Assembly (NCBI RefSeq): GCF_000364625.1
Contig: NZ_KB822619.1
Span: 1 to 64,000, forward strand
Reading direction: 5' to 3'
Source of the DNA: Pseudomonas thermotolerans DSM 14292
Lineage (GTDB): Bacteria; Pseudomonadota; Gammaproteobacteria; Pseudomonadales; Pseudomonadaceae
Length of the DNA stretch: 64,000 bases
Shown: positions 18,911 to 27,048 of the stretch, piece by piece
Layout of the letters: the number at the start of each line of letters is the position of its first letter
Numbering within the stretch: position 1 is the first letter of the stretch
Program-made: the position numbers and the translations under genes
Notes under the pieces: model-generated
The model's database searches: none
What the model was told of the DNA's origin: nothing
What the model saw: only the letters and a program-made list of their open reading frames with translations

Positions 18911-21499
18911 TCAGAACGGCAGATTGAGGCTGGGGTCGACGGCCAGCAGCTGGGTGCGGAACAGCTCGCGGATGCGCTCCAGTTCCGCCTGGGTGTCGCC
19001 TTCGAAGCGCAGCACCAGCACCGGGGTGGTGTTGGAGGCGCGCACCAGGCCCCAGCCCTTGGGATAATCGACGCGTACACCGTCCAGGGTGGTCACGCTG
19101 CCTTCGCCCCATTCGCCGGAATGCTGCAGGCGCTCGATGATGCGGAACTTGCTCTCTTCGGTGACCTGGATGTTGATTTCCGGGGTGGAAACGTCCACCG
19201 GGAAGGCGGAGAACACGTGCTCGGCGTCGCGCTTGTCGAGGCTGAGGATCTCCAGCAGGCGGGCGGCGCTGTAGATGCCGTCGTCGAAGCCGAACCAGCG
19301 TTCCTTGAAGAAGATGTGGCCGCTCATCTCGCCGGCCAGCAGCGCGCCGGTCTCCTTCATCTTCTTCTTGATCAACGAGTGGCCGGTCTTCCACATCACC
19401 GGGCGGCCGCCGTAGCCGCTGATCAGCGCGCCCAGGCGGCGGGTGCATTTGACGTCGAAGATCACGTCGGCGCCGGGGTTGCGCGACACCACGTCCTTGG
19501 CGAACAGCATCATCAGGCGGTCGGGGTAGATGATGGTGCCCTCGTTGGTCACCACGCCGACGCGGTCGCCGTCGCCGTCGAAGGCCAGGCCGAGGTCGGC
19601 CTGCTCCTCCCTGACCTTGGCGATCAGGTCCTGGAGGTTCTCCGGCTTGCCCGGGTCCGGGTGGTGGTTCGGGAAGGTGCCGTCTACCTCGCAGTACAGC
19701 GGGATCACCTTGCAGCCCAGGGACTCGATCAGGCGCGGGGCGATCACCCCGGCGACGCCGTTACCGCAGTCCACCACCACGCGCAGCGGCTTGGCCAGGG
19801 CGATGTCGTCGCGGATCTGCTTGAAGTAGCGCTCGAGGATGTCGACTTGCTCGACGCTGCCGACGCCGCTGACCAGGTCGTTGTGCTCGATGCGCTGGCG
19901 CAACGCCTGGATCTGCTCGTTGGCCAGGGTGTCGCCGGCGATCATGATCTTGAAGCCGTTGTAGTCCGGCGGGTTGTGGCTGCCGGTGAGCATCACCCCG
20001 GACTTGCCTTCCAGGACATGGGTCGCGTAGTAGAGCGCTGGGGTCGGCACCATGCCGACGTCGCTGACCTGGCAGCCGGTGTCGACCAGGCCCTGGATCA
20101 GCGCTTGGACCAGCTCGGGGCCGGACAGGCGGCCGTCGCGGCCGACCGCGACGCAGGGCTCACCGCGGGCGAGACTCTCGGATCCGACTGCGCGGCCGAT
20201 CCAGTAGGCGGTTTCGTGAGTCAGGGTGTCGCCGACCACTCCGCGGATGTCGTAGGCGCGGAAGATGCTGGCGGGCAGTTTGGGGGGGGTGATGGCGTCA
20301 TCGGCCATGGGGTTTTGCTCCAGTCCCAGGAGATCCTGGTCTTCGTCGAGAATGTCGATATCGAGGATATCGGTGTCCTGAAATAGCGGGGCGCTCAGCT
20401 CGCTGTCGCGGGCCGGTGCGGGGGGCGCCGCTTCGCTGCTGGTTGCGCTCTTGATGGCGCCGTTGCCATTGGCGGCGGCAGCGGCGGGGCGTGGCAGGCG
20501 TGCCAGGCTCTGCGCCAGGGCGTTGAGCTCCGGCAGGCGCAGGCTGAAGGTTTTGACGCTCTTGCCGCTGGAGAGTTCGCGGAGCAGTTGGCCGAGCTGC
20601 TCGACGTCATCGTTCAGGCGGCGCTGCTGGGCACGCTGTACTAGGAGCAGGCCGAGCAGCAGGCCGCTGAGTGCCAGCAGGATGGCCGAGGCCAGCACCC
20701 AGAGCGGCACGCCGTCATGCGCCAGAGCGCTGCCGGGGGTGAAGCTGAGCTGCCAGTTGGGGTTGCCGCTGTTCAGCGGCAGGGGTGGGGCGTCGGCCGC
20801 CTCGCCGCGCTGGCTGAGCAGCTGGGCCGGGCCGTTGGCGAACTGCTGGGCGAGCTGCAGCTGGCCGACCCCGGCGGGCAGTGGCGGCAGGCTGGCCAGC
20901 AGGCGCTGTAGGTCGACGCCGAGCAGCAGGGTGCCGACCGGTGGCTCGCCGTCCGCGGCGTGCAGCGGGGCGACGCTGTAGACCAGCCAGCGCTCGCCGA
21001 TCCGGTAGGCCTCCGGGGCGGGGATCTGGCCGTTCTCGGCGCGGCGGATCAGGTCGAGGGCGGCGAAGTTCACCGGCACCGCGCCGTGGCTGTCCTGGGT
21101 GGCCTGTCCGCGCAGGTTGAGGCGTGCGCCCAGCACCCCGTCCCAGTGCCGCAGGCTGCGCTCGGCGGCGCGCAGCTGCTCGCCATCCTCGCTGTGCAGG
21201 GCATGCAGCAGCTGCGGGTCGGCCGCGGCGGCCTGGGTGTCGGCCTGTAGCTGCCTGAGGGCCTGCTGCAGGGCTCCGGCCTGGCTGCCGCCCCAGGCTT
21301 CGGCGAGGCGCTGGCGCTGTTCGGCCTGCTGGCTCTGCAGGGCGCCGAACCAGAGCAGCGCGGCGGCGGCGAGCAGGCCGACGAGGCCGGCGCCGAGGCC
21401 CGGCAGCAGGGCCGGGAAGTCGGTGCGGCGGGGTTCCGTCTGGGGCTGTTCGGGATTGATGGGGGCCGGTTCCTGGTTGGCGCGCTTGAAGAGTTTCAC
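18911..21499 (-). CDS. algC: Phosphomannomutase/phosphoglucomutase AlgC, long membrane-anchored form
   Basis: AlgC interconverts mannose- and glucose-1/6-phosphates for alginate, LPS, Psl and rhamnolipid synthesis. The C-terminal 465 residues are canonical (phosphoserine in TGSHNPPDYNGFK, Ser507; metal loop AFDGDGDRVG). Before it is a 397-residue extension: membrane helix about 31-54, a predicted periplasmic segment about 55-265, a second helix about 266-287, then a helical linker and an acidic DILDIDILDEDQDLL stretch. I take the GTG at 21499 as the start; an internal ATG at 20308 would give the short enzyme. No internal promoter is evident. Confidence 0.92.
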   Translation of the reverse strand: MKLFKRANQEPAPINPEQPQTEPRRTDFPALLPGLGAGLVGLLAAAALLWFGALQSQQAEQRQRLAEAWGGSQAGALQQALRQLQADTQAAAADPQLLHALHSEDGEQLRAAERSLRHWDGVLGARLNLRGQATQDSHGAVPVNFAALDLIRRAENGQIPAPEAYRIGERWLVYSVAPLHAADGEPPVGTLLLGVDLQRLLASLPPLPAGVGQLQLAQQFANGPAQLLSQRGEAADAPPLPLNSGNPNWQLSFTPGSALAHDGVPLWVLASAILLALSGLLLGLLLVQRAQQRRLNDDVEQLGQLLRELSSGKSVKTFSLRLPELNALAQSLARLPRPAAAAANGNGAIKSATSSEAAPPAPARDSELSAPLFQDTDILDIDILDEDQDLLGLEQNPMADDAITPPKLPASIFRAYDIRGVVGDTLTHETAYWIGRAVGSESLARGEPCVAVGRDGRLSGPELVQALIQGLVDTGCQVSDVGMVPTPALYYATHVLEGKSGVMLTGSHNPPDYNGFKIMIAGDTLANEQIQALRQRIEHNDLVSGVGSVEQVDILERYFKQIRDDIALAKPLRVVVDCGNGVAGVIAPRLIESLGCKVIPLYCEVDGTFPNHHPDPGKPENLQDLIAKVREEQADLGLAFDGDGDRVGVVTNEGTIIYPDRLMMLFAKDVVSRNPGADVIFDVKCTRRLGALISGYGGRPVMWKTGHSLIKKKMKETGALLAGEMSGHIFFKERWFGFDDGIYSAARLLEILSLDKRDAEHVFSAFPVDVSTPEINIQVTEESKFRIIERLQHSGEWGEGSVTTLDGVRVDYPKGWGLVRASNTTPVLVLRFEGDTQAELERIRELFRTQLLAVDPSLNLPF

Positions 21500-21545
21500 G
21501 CGGTGTCTCCTCGACGATTCATCCTGAACGGGGACGCAGTGGGCC

Positions 21546-22001
21546 TTAGTGGCTGCCGGAGTGGCCGAAACCTCCGGCGCCGCGCTCGCTGGCGTGGAAC
21601 TCATCGACCAGGTCGAAGTGCGCCTGGACCACCGGGACCAGCACCAGCTGGGCGATGCGCTCGCCCACGGCAATAGTGAAGGCACTTTGCCCACGATTCC
21701 AGCAGGAGACCATCAGTTCGCCCTGGTAGTCGGAGTCGATCAGCCCGACCAGGTTGCCGAGCACGATGCCGTGCTTGTGGCCGAGGCCGGAGCGGGGCAG
21801 GATCAGCGCGGCCAGGCCCGGATCGGCGATGTGGATGGCCAGGCCGGTGGGGATCAGCAGGGTCTGTCCGGGCTCGACCAGGGTGTCGCGGTCGAGCATG
21901 GCGCGCAGGTCGAGCCCGGCGGAGCCCGGCGTGGCGTATTGCGGCAGCGGGAAATCGCGGCCGAGGCGAGGGTCGAGGATCTTGGCTTGCAGGGAGTGCA
22001 T
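21546..22001 (-). CDS. dut: dUTP diphosphatase
   Basis: Trimeric dUTPase that keeps uracil out of DNA and supplies dUMP. All five motifs are visible in 151 residues: [41 protein letters not shown], and the glycine-rich C-terminal tail [11 protein letters not shown]. Seven nt after coaBC on the same strand. Confidence 0.98.
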   Translation of the reverse strand: MHSLQAKILDPRLGRDFPLPQYATPGSAGLDLRAMLDRDTLVEPGQTLLIPTGLAIHIADPGLAALILPRSGLGHKHGIVLGNLVGLIDSDYQGELMVSCWNRGQSAFTIAVGERIAQLVLVPVVQAHFDLVDEFHASERGAGGFGHSGSH

Positions 22002-22008
22002 GGTGGTC

Positions 22009-23217
22009 TCAGGCCTGGTTGAGGCGGTCGGCGATGAAGGCGATCAGTTGGCGGGCGATCTTGCCCTTGCTGGTCTGTGCGAAGCTGATCTGCTGCTGCG
22101 CGCGGTCGATGATGGTGATGGCGTTCTCCTCGCTGTTGAAGCCGATGCTCGGGTTGGCCACGTCGTTGGCGACGATCAGGTCGAGGTTCTTGTCGCGCAG
22201 CTTGCGCGAGGCGTAGTCGAGGAGGTTCTCGGTCTCCGCGGCGAAGCCGACGCTGAACGGGCGGTCCGGGCGGCCGGCCAGGGTGGCGAGGATATCCGGG
22301 TTGCGCACCAGCTGGAGGAGCAGGCCCTCGCCGCTGGTCGGGTCCTTCTTCATTTTCTGCGGGGCGACCACCTCGGGGCGGTAGTCGGCCACCGCGGCGG
22401 CGGCGATCAGCAGGTCGCAGGGCATTGCGGCCTCGCAGGCGGCGAGCATGTCGCGGGCGCTGACCACATCGATGCGGGTAACCCGATCGGGGGTCGGTAG
22501 ATGCACCGGGCCGCTCACCAGGGTGACCCGAGCACCGGCCTCGGCGGCCGCCTCGGCGAGGGCGAAGCCCATCTTTCCGGAGCTGTGGTTGGTGATGTAG
22601 CGCACCGGGTCGATGTTCTCCTGGGTCGGCCCGGCGGTGATCAGCACGTGTCTGCCGTCGAGGCTGCCGCGCTGGAAGCAGTCGGCGGCGAGCAGGGCGA
22701 GGTCGTCGGGCTCGAGCATCCGGCCGAGGCCGACGTCGCCGCAGGCCTGGGCCCCTGAGGCCGGGCCGAACACCAGCATGCCGCGCTGCCTGAGCAGTTC
22801 GAGGTTGGCCTGGGTGGCCGCATCGCGCCACATCGCCTGGTTCATCGCCGGGGCCAGGGCGACCTGGGCGTCGGTGGCCAGCACCAGGGTGGTCAGCAGG
22901 TCGTTGGCCAGACCCTGGGCTAGGCGCGCCAGCAGGTCGGCGGTGGCCGGGGCGATCAGCACCAGGTCAGCCCAGCGGGCCAGCTCGATGTGGCCCATGG
23001 CCGCCTCGGCGGCAGGGTCGAGCAGGTCGAGGTGGACCGGATGGCCGGACAGCGCCTGGAGGGTCAGCGGGGTGATGAATTCGCGACCGCCCTGGGTCAT
23101 GACCACGCGCACCTCGGCGCCCTGGTCGCGCAGTCGGCGGATCAGCTCCGCGCTCTTGTAGGCAGCGATGCCGCCACCCACGCCGAGGACGATGCGTTTC
23201 CGATACAAGCGCTGCAT
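22009..23217 (-). CDS. coaBC: Bifunctional phosphopantothenoylcysteine decarboxylase/phosphopantothenate-cysteine ligase
   Basis: Two consecutive steps of coenzyme A synthesis. The N-terminal flavoprotein CoaC domain (about 1-190) has [27 protein letters not shown] and the catalytic cysteine in [13 protein letters not shown]; the CoaB domain (about 190-402) has [25 protein letters not shown] and KMKKDP. First gene of the coaBC-dut-algC-argB operon; divergent from radC. Confidence 0.97.
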   Translation of the reverse strand: MQRLYRKRIVLGVGGGIAAYKSAELIRRLRDQGAEVRVVMTQGGREFITPLTLQALSGHPVHLDLLDPAAEAAMGHIELARWADLVLIAPATADLLARLAQGLANDLLTTLVLATDAQVALAPAMNQAMWRDAATQANLELLRQRGMLVFGPASGAQACGDVGLGRMLEPDDLALLAADCFQRGSLDGRHVLITAGPTQENIDPVRYITNHSSGKMGFALAEAAAEAGARVTLVSGPVHLPTPDRVTRIDVVSARDMLAACEAAMPCDLLIAAAAVADYRPEVVAPQKMKKDPTSGEGLLLQLVRNPDILATLAGRPDRPFSVGFAAETENLLDYASRKLRDKNLDLIVANDVANPSIGFNSEENAITIIDRAQQQISFAQTSKGKIARQLIAFIADRLNQA

Positions 23218-23361
23218 AGCATTGCCTTAAAAAACAGATGGTGGAAAGTTCGCCGACGCTGCCTGCCCAGGCCGGTCGCCGCTGGAAAAAAGAGCGGCTA
23301 CGATAGCACAGCGCCCGCAGGGGAGCAGCGGGCGCAGGGCATTCCCAGGGAGGGTACGACG

Positions 23362-24036
23362 ATGAGCATTCGCGATTGGCCCGCGGCCGAGCGCCCGCGG
23401 GAAAAACTGCTGGCCCAGGGGGCGGCCAGCCTGAGCGACGCCGAGCTGCTGGCGATCTTCCTGCGCACCGGGGTGGCTGGGCGCAGCGCGGTGGACCTGG
23501 CTCGCCAGCTGCTCGCCGAGTTCGGCAGCCTGCGCGCGCTGCTGGAGGCCGACCTGGCCACCTTCAGCCGCCATCTGGGCCTCGGCGCGGCCAAGTACGC
23601 GCAGCTCCAGGCGGTGCTGGAAATGGCCCGCCGCCATCTGGCCGAGCGGCTGCGCCGGGAATCCGCGCTGGAATCGCCGCAGGCGGTGCGCGACTACCTC
23701 AAGGCCTGCCTGCGCCACGAGCCCCACGAGGTGTTCGGCTGCCTGTTCCTCGACGCCCGGCACCGGGTGCTGGCCTTCGAGGTGCTGTTCCGCGGCACCG
23801 TGGACGGCGCCAGCGTCTATCCCCGGCAGGTGATCAGGCGGGCCCTGCACCACAACGCGGCGGCGCTGATCCTCACCCATAACCACCCCTCGGGCGTCGC
23901 CGAGCCCAGCCAGGCGGATCTGCAGCTGACCCGCCGCCTCAAGGAGCTGCTGGCGCAGATCGACGTGCGCCTGCTGGACCACTTCGTGGTCGGCGACGGC
24001 GAGCCCCAGTCCATGGCCGAGCTGGGCTGGCTGTGA
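23362..24036 (+). CDS. radC: RadC/JAB-domain protein
   Basis: A 224-residue protein with an N-terminal helix-hairpin-helix region ([29 protein letters not shown]) and a C-terminal MPN/JAMM metalloprotease-like domain whose metal motif is intact ([17 protein letters not shown]). Long named for DNA repair, but that role is disputed and the biochemical function is unknown. ATG 23362 has AGGGAGGG upstream; a longer frame into coaBC is rejected. Its stop codon abuts the stop codon of the convergent gene. Confidence 0.93.
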   Translation: MSIRDWPAAERPREKLLAQGAASLSDAELLAIFLRTGVAGRSAVDLARQLLAEFGSLRALLEADLATFSRHLGLGAAKYAQLQAVLEMARRHLAERLRRESALESPQAVRDYLKACLRHEPHEVFGCLFLDARHRVLAFEVLFRGTVDGASVYPRQVIRRALHHNAAALILTHNHPSGVAEPSQADLQLTRRLKELLAQIDVRLLDHFVVGDGEPQSMAELGWL

Positions 24037-25617
24037 TCAGCGTTTCACGGCGACCTTGGCGAAGTCCTGGCGGCCGAAGGGGCTGACCTGGTAGCCGCTG
24101 ACTTCCTTGCGGGCCAGCACGCTGGCCTGGGGATGGGCCAGGGGCAGCCATAGCGCCTGCGCGCGGATGATCGCCTGCGCTTCCTTATATAGGCGGCTGC
24201 GTTCTTCGCGGTCGGTGCTGCGCTTGCCGGCGGCGATCAGTCGGTCGAGGGCCGGGTCGCAGTAGCGCGCGAAGTTGGTGCCGGACTGCACCGCCGCGCA
24301 GGAGAACTGCGGGGTGAGGAAGTTGTCCGGGTCGCCGTTGTCGCCGGCCCAGCCCATGAACAGCAGGTCGTGTTCGCCGGCCTTGGCGCGGCGGATCAGC
24401 TCTCCCCACTCGACCACGCGGATCTCCGCGCGGATGCCCACGTCGGCCAGGTCGGCCTGCAGCAGCTGGGCGCCCAGGCTGGGGTTGGGGTTGAGCAGGC
24501 TGCTCGACGGGCGGGTCCAGATGGTGGTGCTGAAGCCCTGCGCCAGGCCGGCCTCGGCGAGCAGGGCGCGGGCCCGCTCGGGGTCGTGGGGGTAGCCGGG
24601 CGGCTCGCCGGCGTAGCTCCAGGTGTTCGGCGGGAAGGGACCGTCGGCCGGGGTGGCGCCTTCCTCGAACACCGCCTTCAGGTAGCTGGCCTTGTCGAAG
24701 GCCAGGTTGATCGCCTGGCGCACCTTGGGGTCGTCCAGCGGCGGGTGCTGGCTGTTCAGGGCCACGAAGGCGGTCATGAACGCCGGGGTTTCCAGCACCT
24801 GCAGGCTGGGGTCCTTGGCCGCGGCCTGCACGTCCAGCGGCTTGGGCGACAGGGCGATGTGGCACTCGCCGCGGCGCAGCTTCTGCAGGCGCACGTTGGC
24901 GTCCGGGGTGATGGCGAATATCAGGGCGTCGGCTGCCGGCTTGCCGGCGAAATGCTCGGGGTTGGCCACGTAGCGGACCAGGGCGTCCTTCTGGTAGCGC
25001 TTGAGGATGAAGGGGCCGGTGCCCACCGGTTGGCTGTTGAGCTTCTCCGGGGTGCCTGCGGCGAGCAGCTGGGCGGCGTACTCGGCGGAATAGATGGAGG
25101 CGAAGCCCATGCTCAGGGTGGCCAGGAAGGTGGCGTCCGGGTGAGCCAGGGTGAAGCGCACGCTGAGCGGGTCGGGGGCCTCGATAGCCTCGATCAGCGC
25201 CGGCAGTTGCATGGACTGGGCGTGCGGGTAGCCGTTCGGCGCGCTCGCGTGCCAGGGATGCGTGGGGTCGATCATGCGCTGGAAGCTGAACAGCACGTCC
25301 TCTGCGTTCAGCTCGCGGCTCGGGGTGAACCACGCGGTACGCTGGAACCTCACCCCGGGGCGCAGGCGGAACAGATAGCTGCGCCCGTCCGCGGAAACTT
25401 CCCAGCTTTCCGCCAGGCTGGGCACCAGCTGGCCGCTGGCGGCATCGAACTCCACCAGGCGGTTCATCAGCACGTCCGCCGAGGCGTTGGCGGTGGTCAG
25501 TGAGTTGTACTGCACCACGTCGAAGCCTTCCGGACTGGCTTCGGTACAGATGCTGAGCGCGGCGGCCTGGGCGATCAGCGGGGCGAACAACAGCAGGGGC
25601 AGGGCGGCGAGGCGCAT
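24037..25617 (-). CDS. Peptide/nickel-type ABC transporter substrate-binding protein (SBP family 5)
   Basis: A 526-residue periplasmic protein with a signal peptide (about 1-19, LLLFAPLIAQAAA) and the family 5 solute-binding fold (AESWEVSADGRSYLFRLRPGVRF, NSQPVGTGPFILKRYQKD, FLTPQFSCAA). Related to DppA, which binds dipeptides. No permease or ATPase genes are adjacent, so it probably serves a transporter encoded elsewhere; pseudomonads often have several such orphan binding proteins. The ATG at 25617 is chosen because the signal peptide follows directly. Ends exactly where radC ends. Confidence 0.88.
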   Translation of the reverse strand: MRLAALPLLLFAPLIAQAAALSICTEASPEGFDVVQYNSLTTANASADVLMNRLVEFDAASGQLVPSLAESWEVSADGRSYLFRLRPGVRFQRTAWFTPSRELNAEDVLFSFQRMIDPTHPWHASAPNGYPHAQSMQLPALIEAIEAPDPLSVRFTLAHPDATFLATLSMGFASIYSAEYAAQLLAAGTPEKLNSQPVGTGPFILKRYQKDALVRYVANPEHFAGKPAADALIFAITPDANVRLQKLRRGECHIALSPKPLDVQAAAKDPSLQVLETPAFMTAFVALNSQHPPLDDPKVRQAINLAFDKASYLKAVFEEGATPADGPFPPNTWSYAGEPPGYPHDPERARALLAEAGLAQGFSTTIWTRPSSSLLNPNPSLGAQLLQADLADVGIRAEIRVVEWGELIRRAKAGEHDLLFMGWAGDNGDPDNFLTPQFSCAAVQSGTNFARYCDPALDRLIAAGKRSTDREERSRLYKEAQAIIRAQALWLPLAHPQASVLARKEVSGYQVSPFGRQDFAKVAVKR

Positions 25618-25766
25618 GAAGCAGGACTCCTGTCGGACTGAGCGGCCTACCCTAGACCAAGGCGCGCCCCGGGACAACGGCAGCGCGGCGACGGACGACG
25701 ATCCGGACGCGGGCCGGTGTCGGGCGCATTCCGTCGCGCCGGTCCAGTCGCGGCGCAAGGTTATTC

Positions 25767-25795
25767 TTGTTGCCCGTGGGCCTTTCTGGTATAAA
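25767..25795 (+). promoter_or_regulatory. Sigma-70 promoter of rpmB-rpmG
   Basis: TTGTTG (25767-25772), a 17-bp spacer, and TATAAA (25790-25795). This is a near-consensus promoter and predicts transcription from about 25802, giving a leader of about 139 nt. Confidence 0.7.
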
Positions 25796-25897
25796 GCAGC
25801 GCTCTTTTCTCGGGGCCCGGTTGCCATGCTGGTTCAGGAAGCCGGTAAGACCCCAGGAAACGCGGCGCAGCGCGCCAATGACATTGAGTTCAAGCGG

Positions 25898-25921
25898 CCA
25901 ACCCATGCCGGGTTGGGCATG
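25898..25921 (+). promoter_or_regulatory. Alternative hairpins in the rpmB leader
   Basis: CCAACCC (25898-25904) pairs with GGGTTGG (25910-25916), while CATGCC (25904-25909) pairs with GGCATG (25916-25921). The two stems share bases and exclude each other. The structure ends about 20 nt before the rpmB start codon, where it could influence ribosome access. A role in feedback by L28 or L33 is inference. Confidence 0.4.
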
Positions 25922-25940
25922 TGGTTTAGAGGGCTGAGGT

Positions 25941-26177
25941 ATGTCGAGAGTCTGTCAAGTGACCGGTAAGGGTCCGGCTGTGGGGAACAACGTTTCTCAC
26001 GCGAACAACAAAACCCGTCGTCGTTTTCTGCCGAACCTGCAGTATCACCGTTTCTGGGTCGAGTCGGAAAAACGCTTCGTGCGTCTGCGCGTTTCCGCCA
26101 AGGGCATGCGCGTGATCGACAAGCGCGGTATCGACGCCGTGCTGGCTGAGCTGCGCGCTCGCGGCGAGAAGGTTTAA
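25941..26177 (+). CDS. rpmB: 50S ribosomal protein L28
   Basis: A 78-residue protein of the large subunit beginning [34 protein letters not shown]. Only one cysteine is present, so it is the zinc-free type of L28. Co-transcribed with rpmG, 10 bp downstream. Confidence 0.99.
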   Translation: MSRVCQVTGKGPAVGNNVSHANNKTRRRFLPNLQYHRFWVESEKRFVRLRVSAKGMRVIDKRGIDAVLAELRARGEKV

Positions 26178-26187
26178 GGAGACAATC

Positions 26188-26343
26188 ATGCGTGAACTGA
26201 TCCGTCTGGTGTCCAGCGCCGGTACCGGCCACTTCTACACCACCGACAAGAACAAGCGCACCACCCCCGACAAGATCGAGATTAAGAAGTACGATCCGGT
26301 CGTGCGTAAGCACGTGATCTACAAGGAAGCCAAGATCAAGTAA
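26188..26343 (+). CDS. rpmG: 50S ribosomal protein L33
   Basis: A 51-residue protein, [19 protein letters not shown] and ending [11 protein letters not shown], with no CxxC pairs (the zinc-free type). AAGGAG lies 7 nt before the ATG. A strong terminator follows. Confidence 0.99.
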   Translation: MRELIRLVSSAGTGHFYTTDKNKRTTPDKIEIKKYDPVVRKHVIYKEAKIK

Positions 26344-26364
26344 TTGATCGGCCTCCCACGAAAG

Positions 26365-26390
26365 AAACCCGCCTGAGTGCGGGTTTTTTT
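26365..26390 (+). terminator. Terminator of rpmB-rpmG
   Basis: AAACCCGC (26365-26372), loop ctgagt, GCGGGTTT (26379-26386), followed by TTTT. Twenty-two bp after the rpmG stop. Confidence 0.92.
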
Positions 26391-26414
26391 CTGTCCGATC
26401 TTTGGGCCGGCAAG

Positions 26415-26437
26415 AAAAGACCCGCACCAGGCGGGTC
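26415..26437 (-). terminator. Terminator of the cupin gene
   Basis: On the minus strand GACCCGC (26437-26431) pairs with GCGGGTC (26425-26419) across a 5-nt loop and is followed by TTTTC. It lies 28 bp past the cupin stop codon and back-to-back with the rpmG terminator. Confidence 0.75.
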
Positions 26438-26464
26438 GAGGTCTTGCGGGGAGAGTGAAGCGGT

Positions 26465-26827
26465 TCAGGCCTTCGGTTCGAAGATCACGTAGACCTTGCG
26501 GGTCGGCTCCAGCACCTCCCAGGTGCCCTGGAAGCCAGCGGGAATCACGAAGCGGTCGCCGGCGCGCAGGGTCTTGCTGTTGCCCTCGCGGTCGGTCAGC
26601 ACCGAGACGCCCTGGAGGATCTCGCAGTACTCGTGCTCGGTGTAGTTCACCTTCCACAGCCCCGCCGCGCCTTCCCAGCTGCCGCTGCTGAACTGCCCGC
26701 AGGGGCTCGAGTAGTGGTTGCGCACGCTCTGCTCGGGGTCGCCCTTGAGGATCTTATCCGCTGCCGGGCGGTAGTACTCGGTGGGGGTGTCGGCCTGGGC
26801 GAAATCGACGATCTGCTGGATGTTCAT
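26465..26827 (-). CDS. Cupin-domain protein
   Basis: A 120-residue single-domain cupin of the DUF861/cupin_3 type (GLWKVNYTEHEYCEILQGVSVLTDREGNSKTLRAGDRFVIPAGFQGTWEVLEPTRKVYVIFEP). It has no DNA-binding domain. The glutamates and histidine in TEHEYCEIL may bind metal. Divergent from pauC across 221 bp, so a link to amine catabolism is likely but not proven. ATG 26827 is chosen over a longer frame that reaches into the promoter region. Confidence 0.8.
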   Translation of the reverse strand: MNIQQIVDFAQADTPTEYYRPAADKILKGDPEQSVRNHYSSPCGQFSSGSWEGAAGLWKVNYTEHEYCEILQGVSVLTDREGNSKTLRAGDRFVIPAGFQGTWEVLEPTRKVYVIFEPKA

Positions 26828-27048
26828 GACGATGCCTGCATTGTTGGCGATTGGTATGGGCGTCGGAAGCCGGCAGTCTATGTTTAAAAAAACGCACATG
26901 ACAAGGCCGTGAGCGGTGCTTTGTCAAAAATATTGAAAAGCCGTCGGGCGCTGGTTTAGTGTTGGACGAATCGGCCGTTCAGGCCTCATCCGAATTCGGG
27001 CGGCCGCTTTCCGGGCCGCCACCACAACAAGACAATGAGGAAATCCCC

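Larger units (their letters stand above)
25618..25940. other. Intergenic region with the rpmB promoter and leader
   Basis: A 323-bp gap between the divergent binding-protein gene and rpmB. It holds the sigma-70 promoter of the ribosomal-protein operon at 25767-25795 and a 139-nt leader with two alternative hairpins (25898-25921). I see nothing coding. Confidence 0.6.

Noticed and set aside
20308..21499. A separate gene for the N-terminal part of algC
   Set aside because: The frame is continuous through to the mutase domain with no stop, so I treat it as one fused protein, though an internal start is possible.
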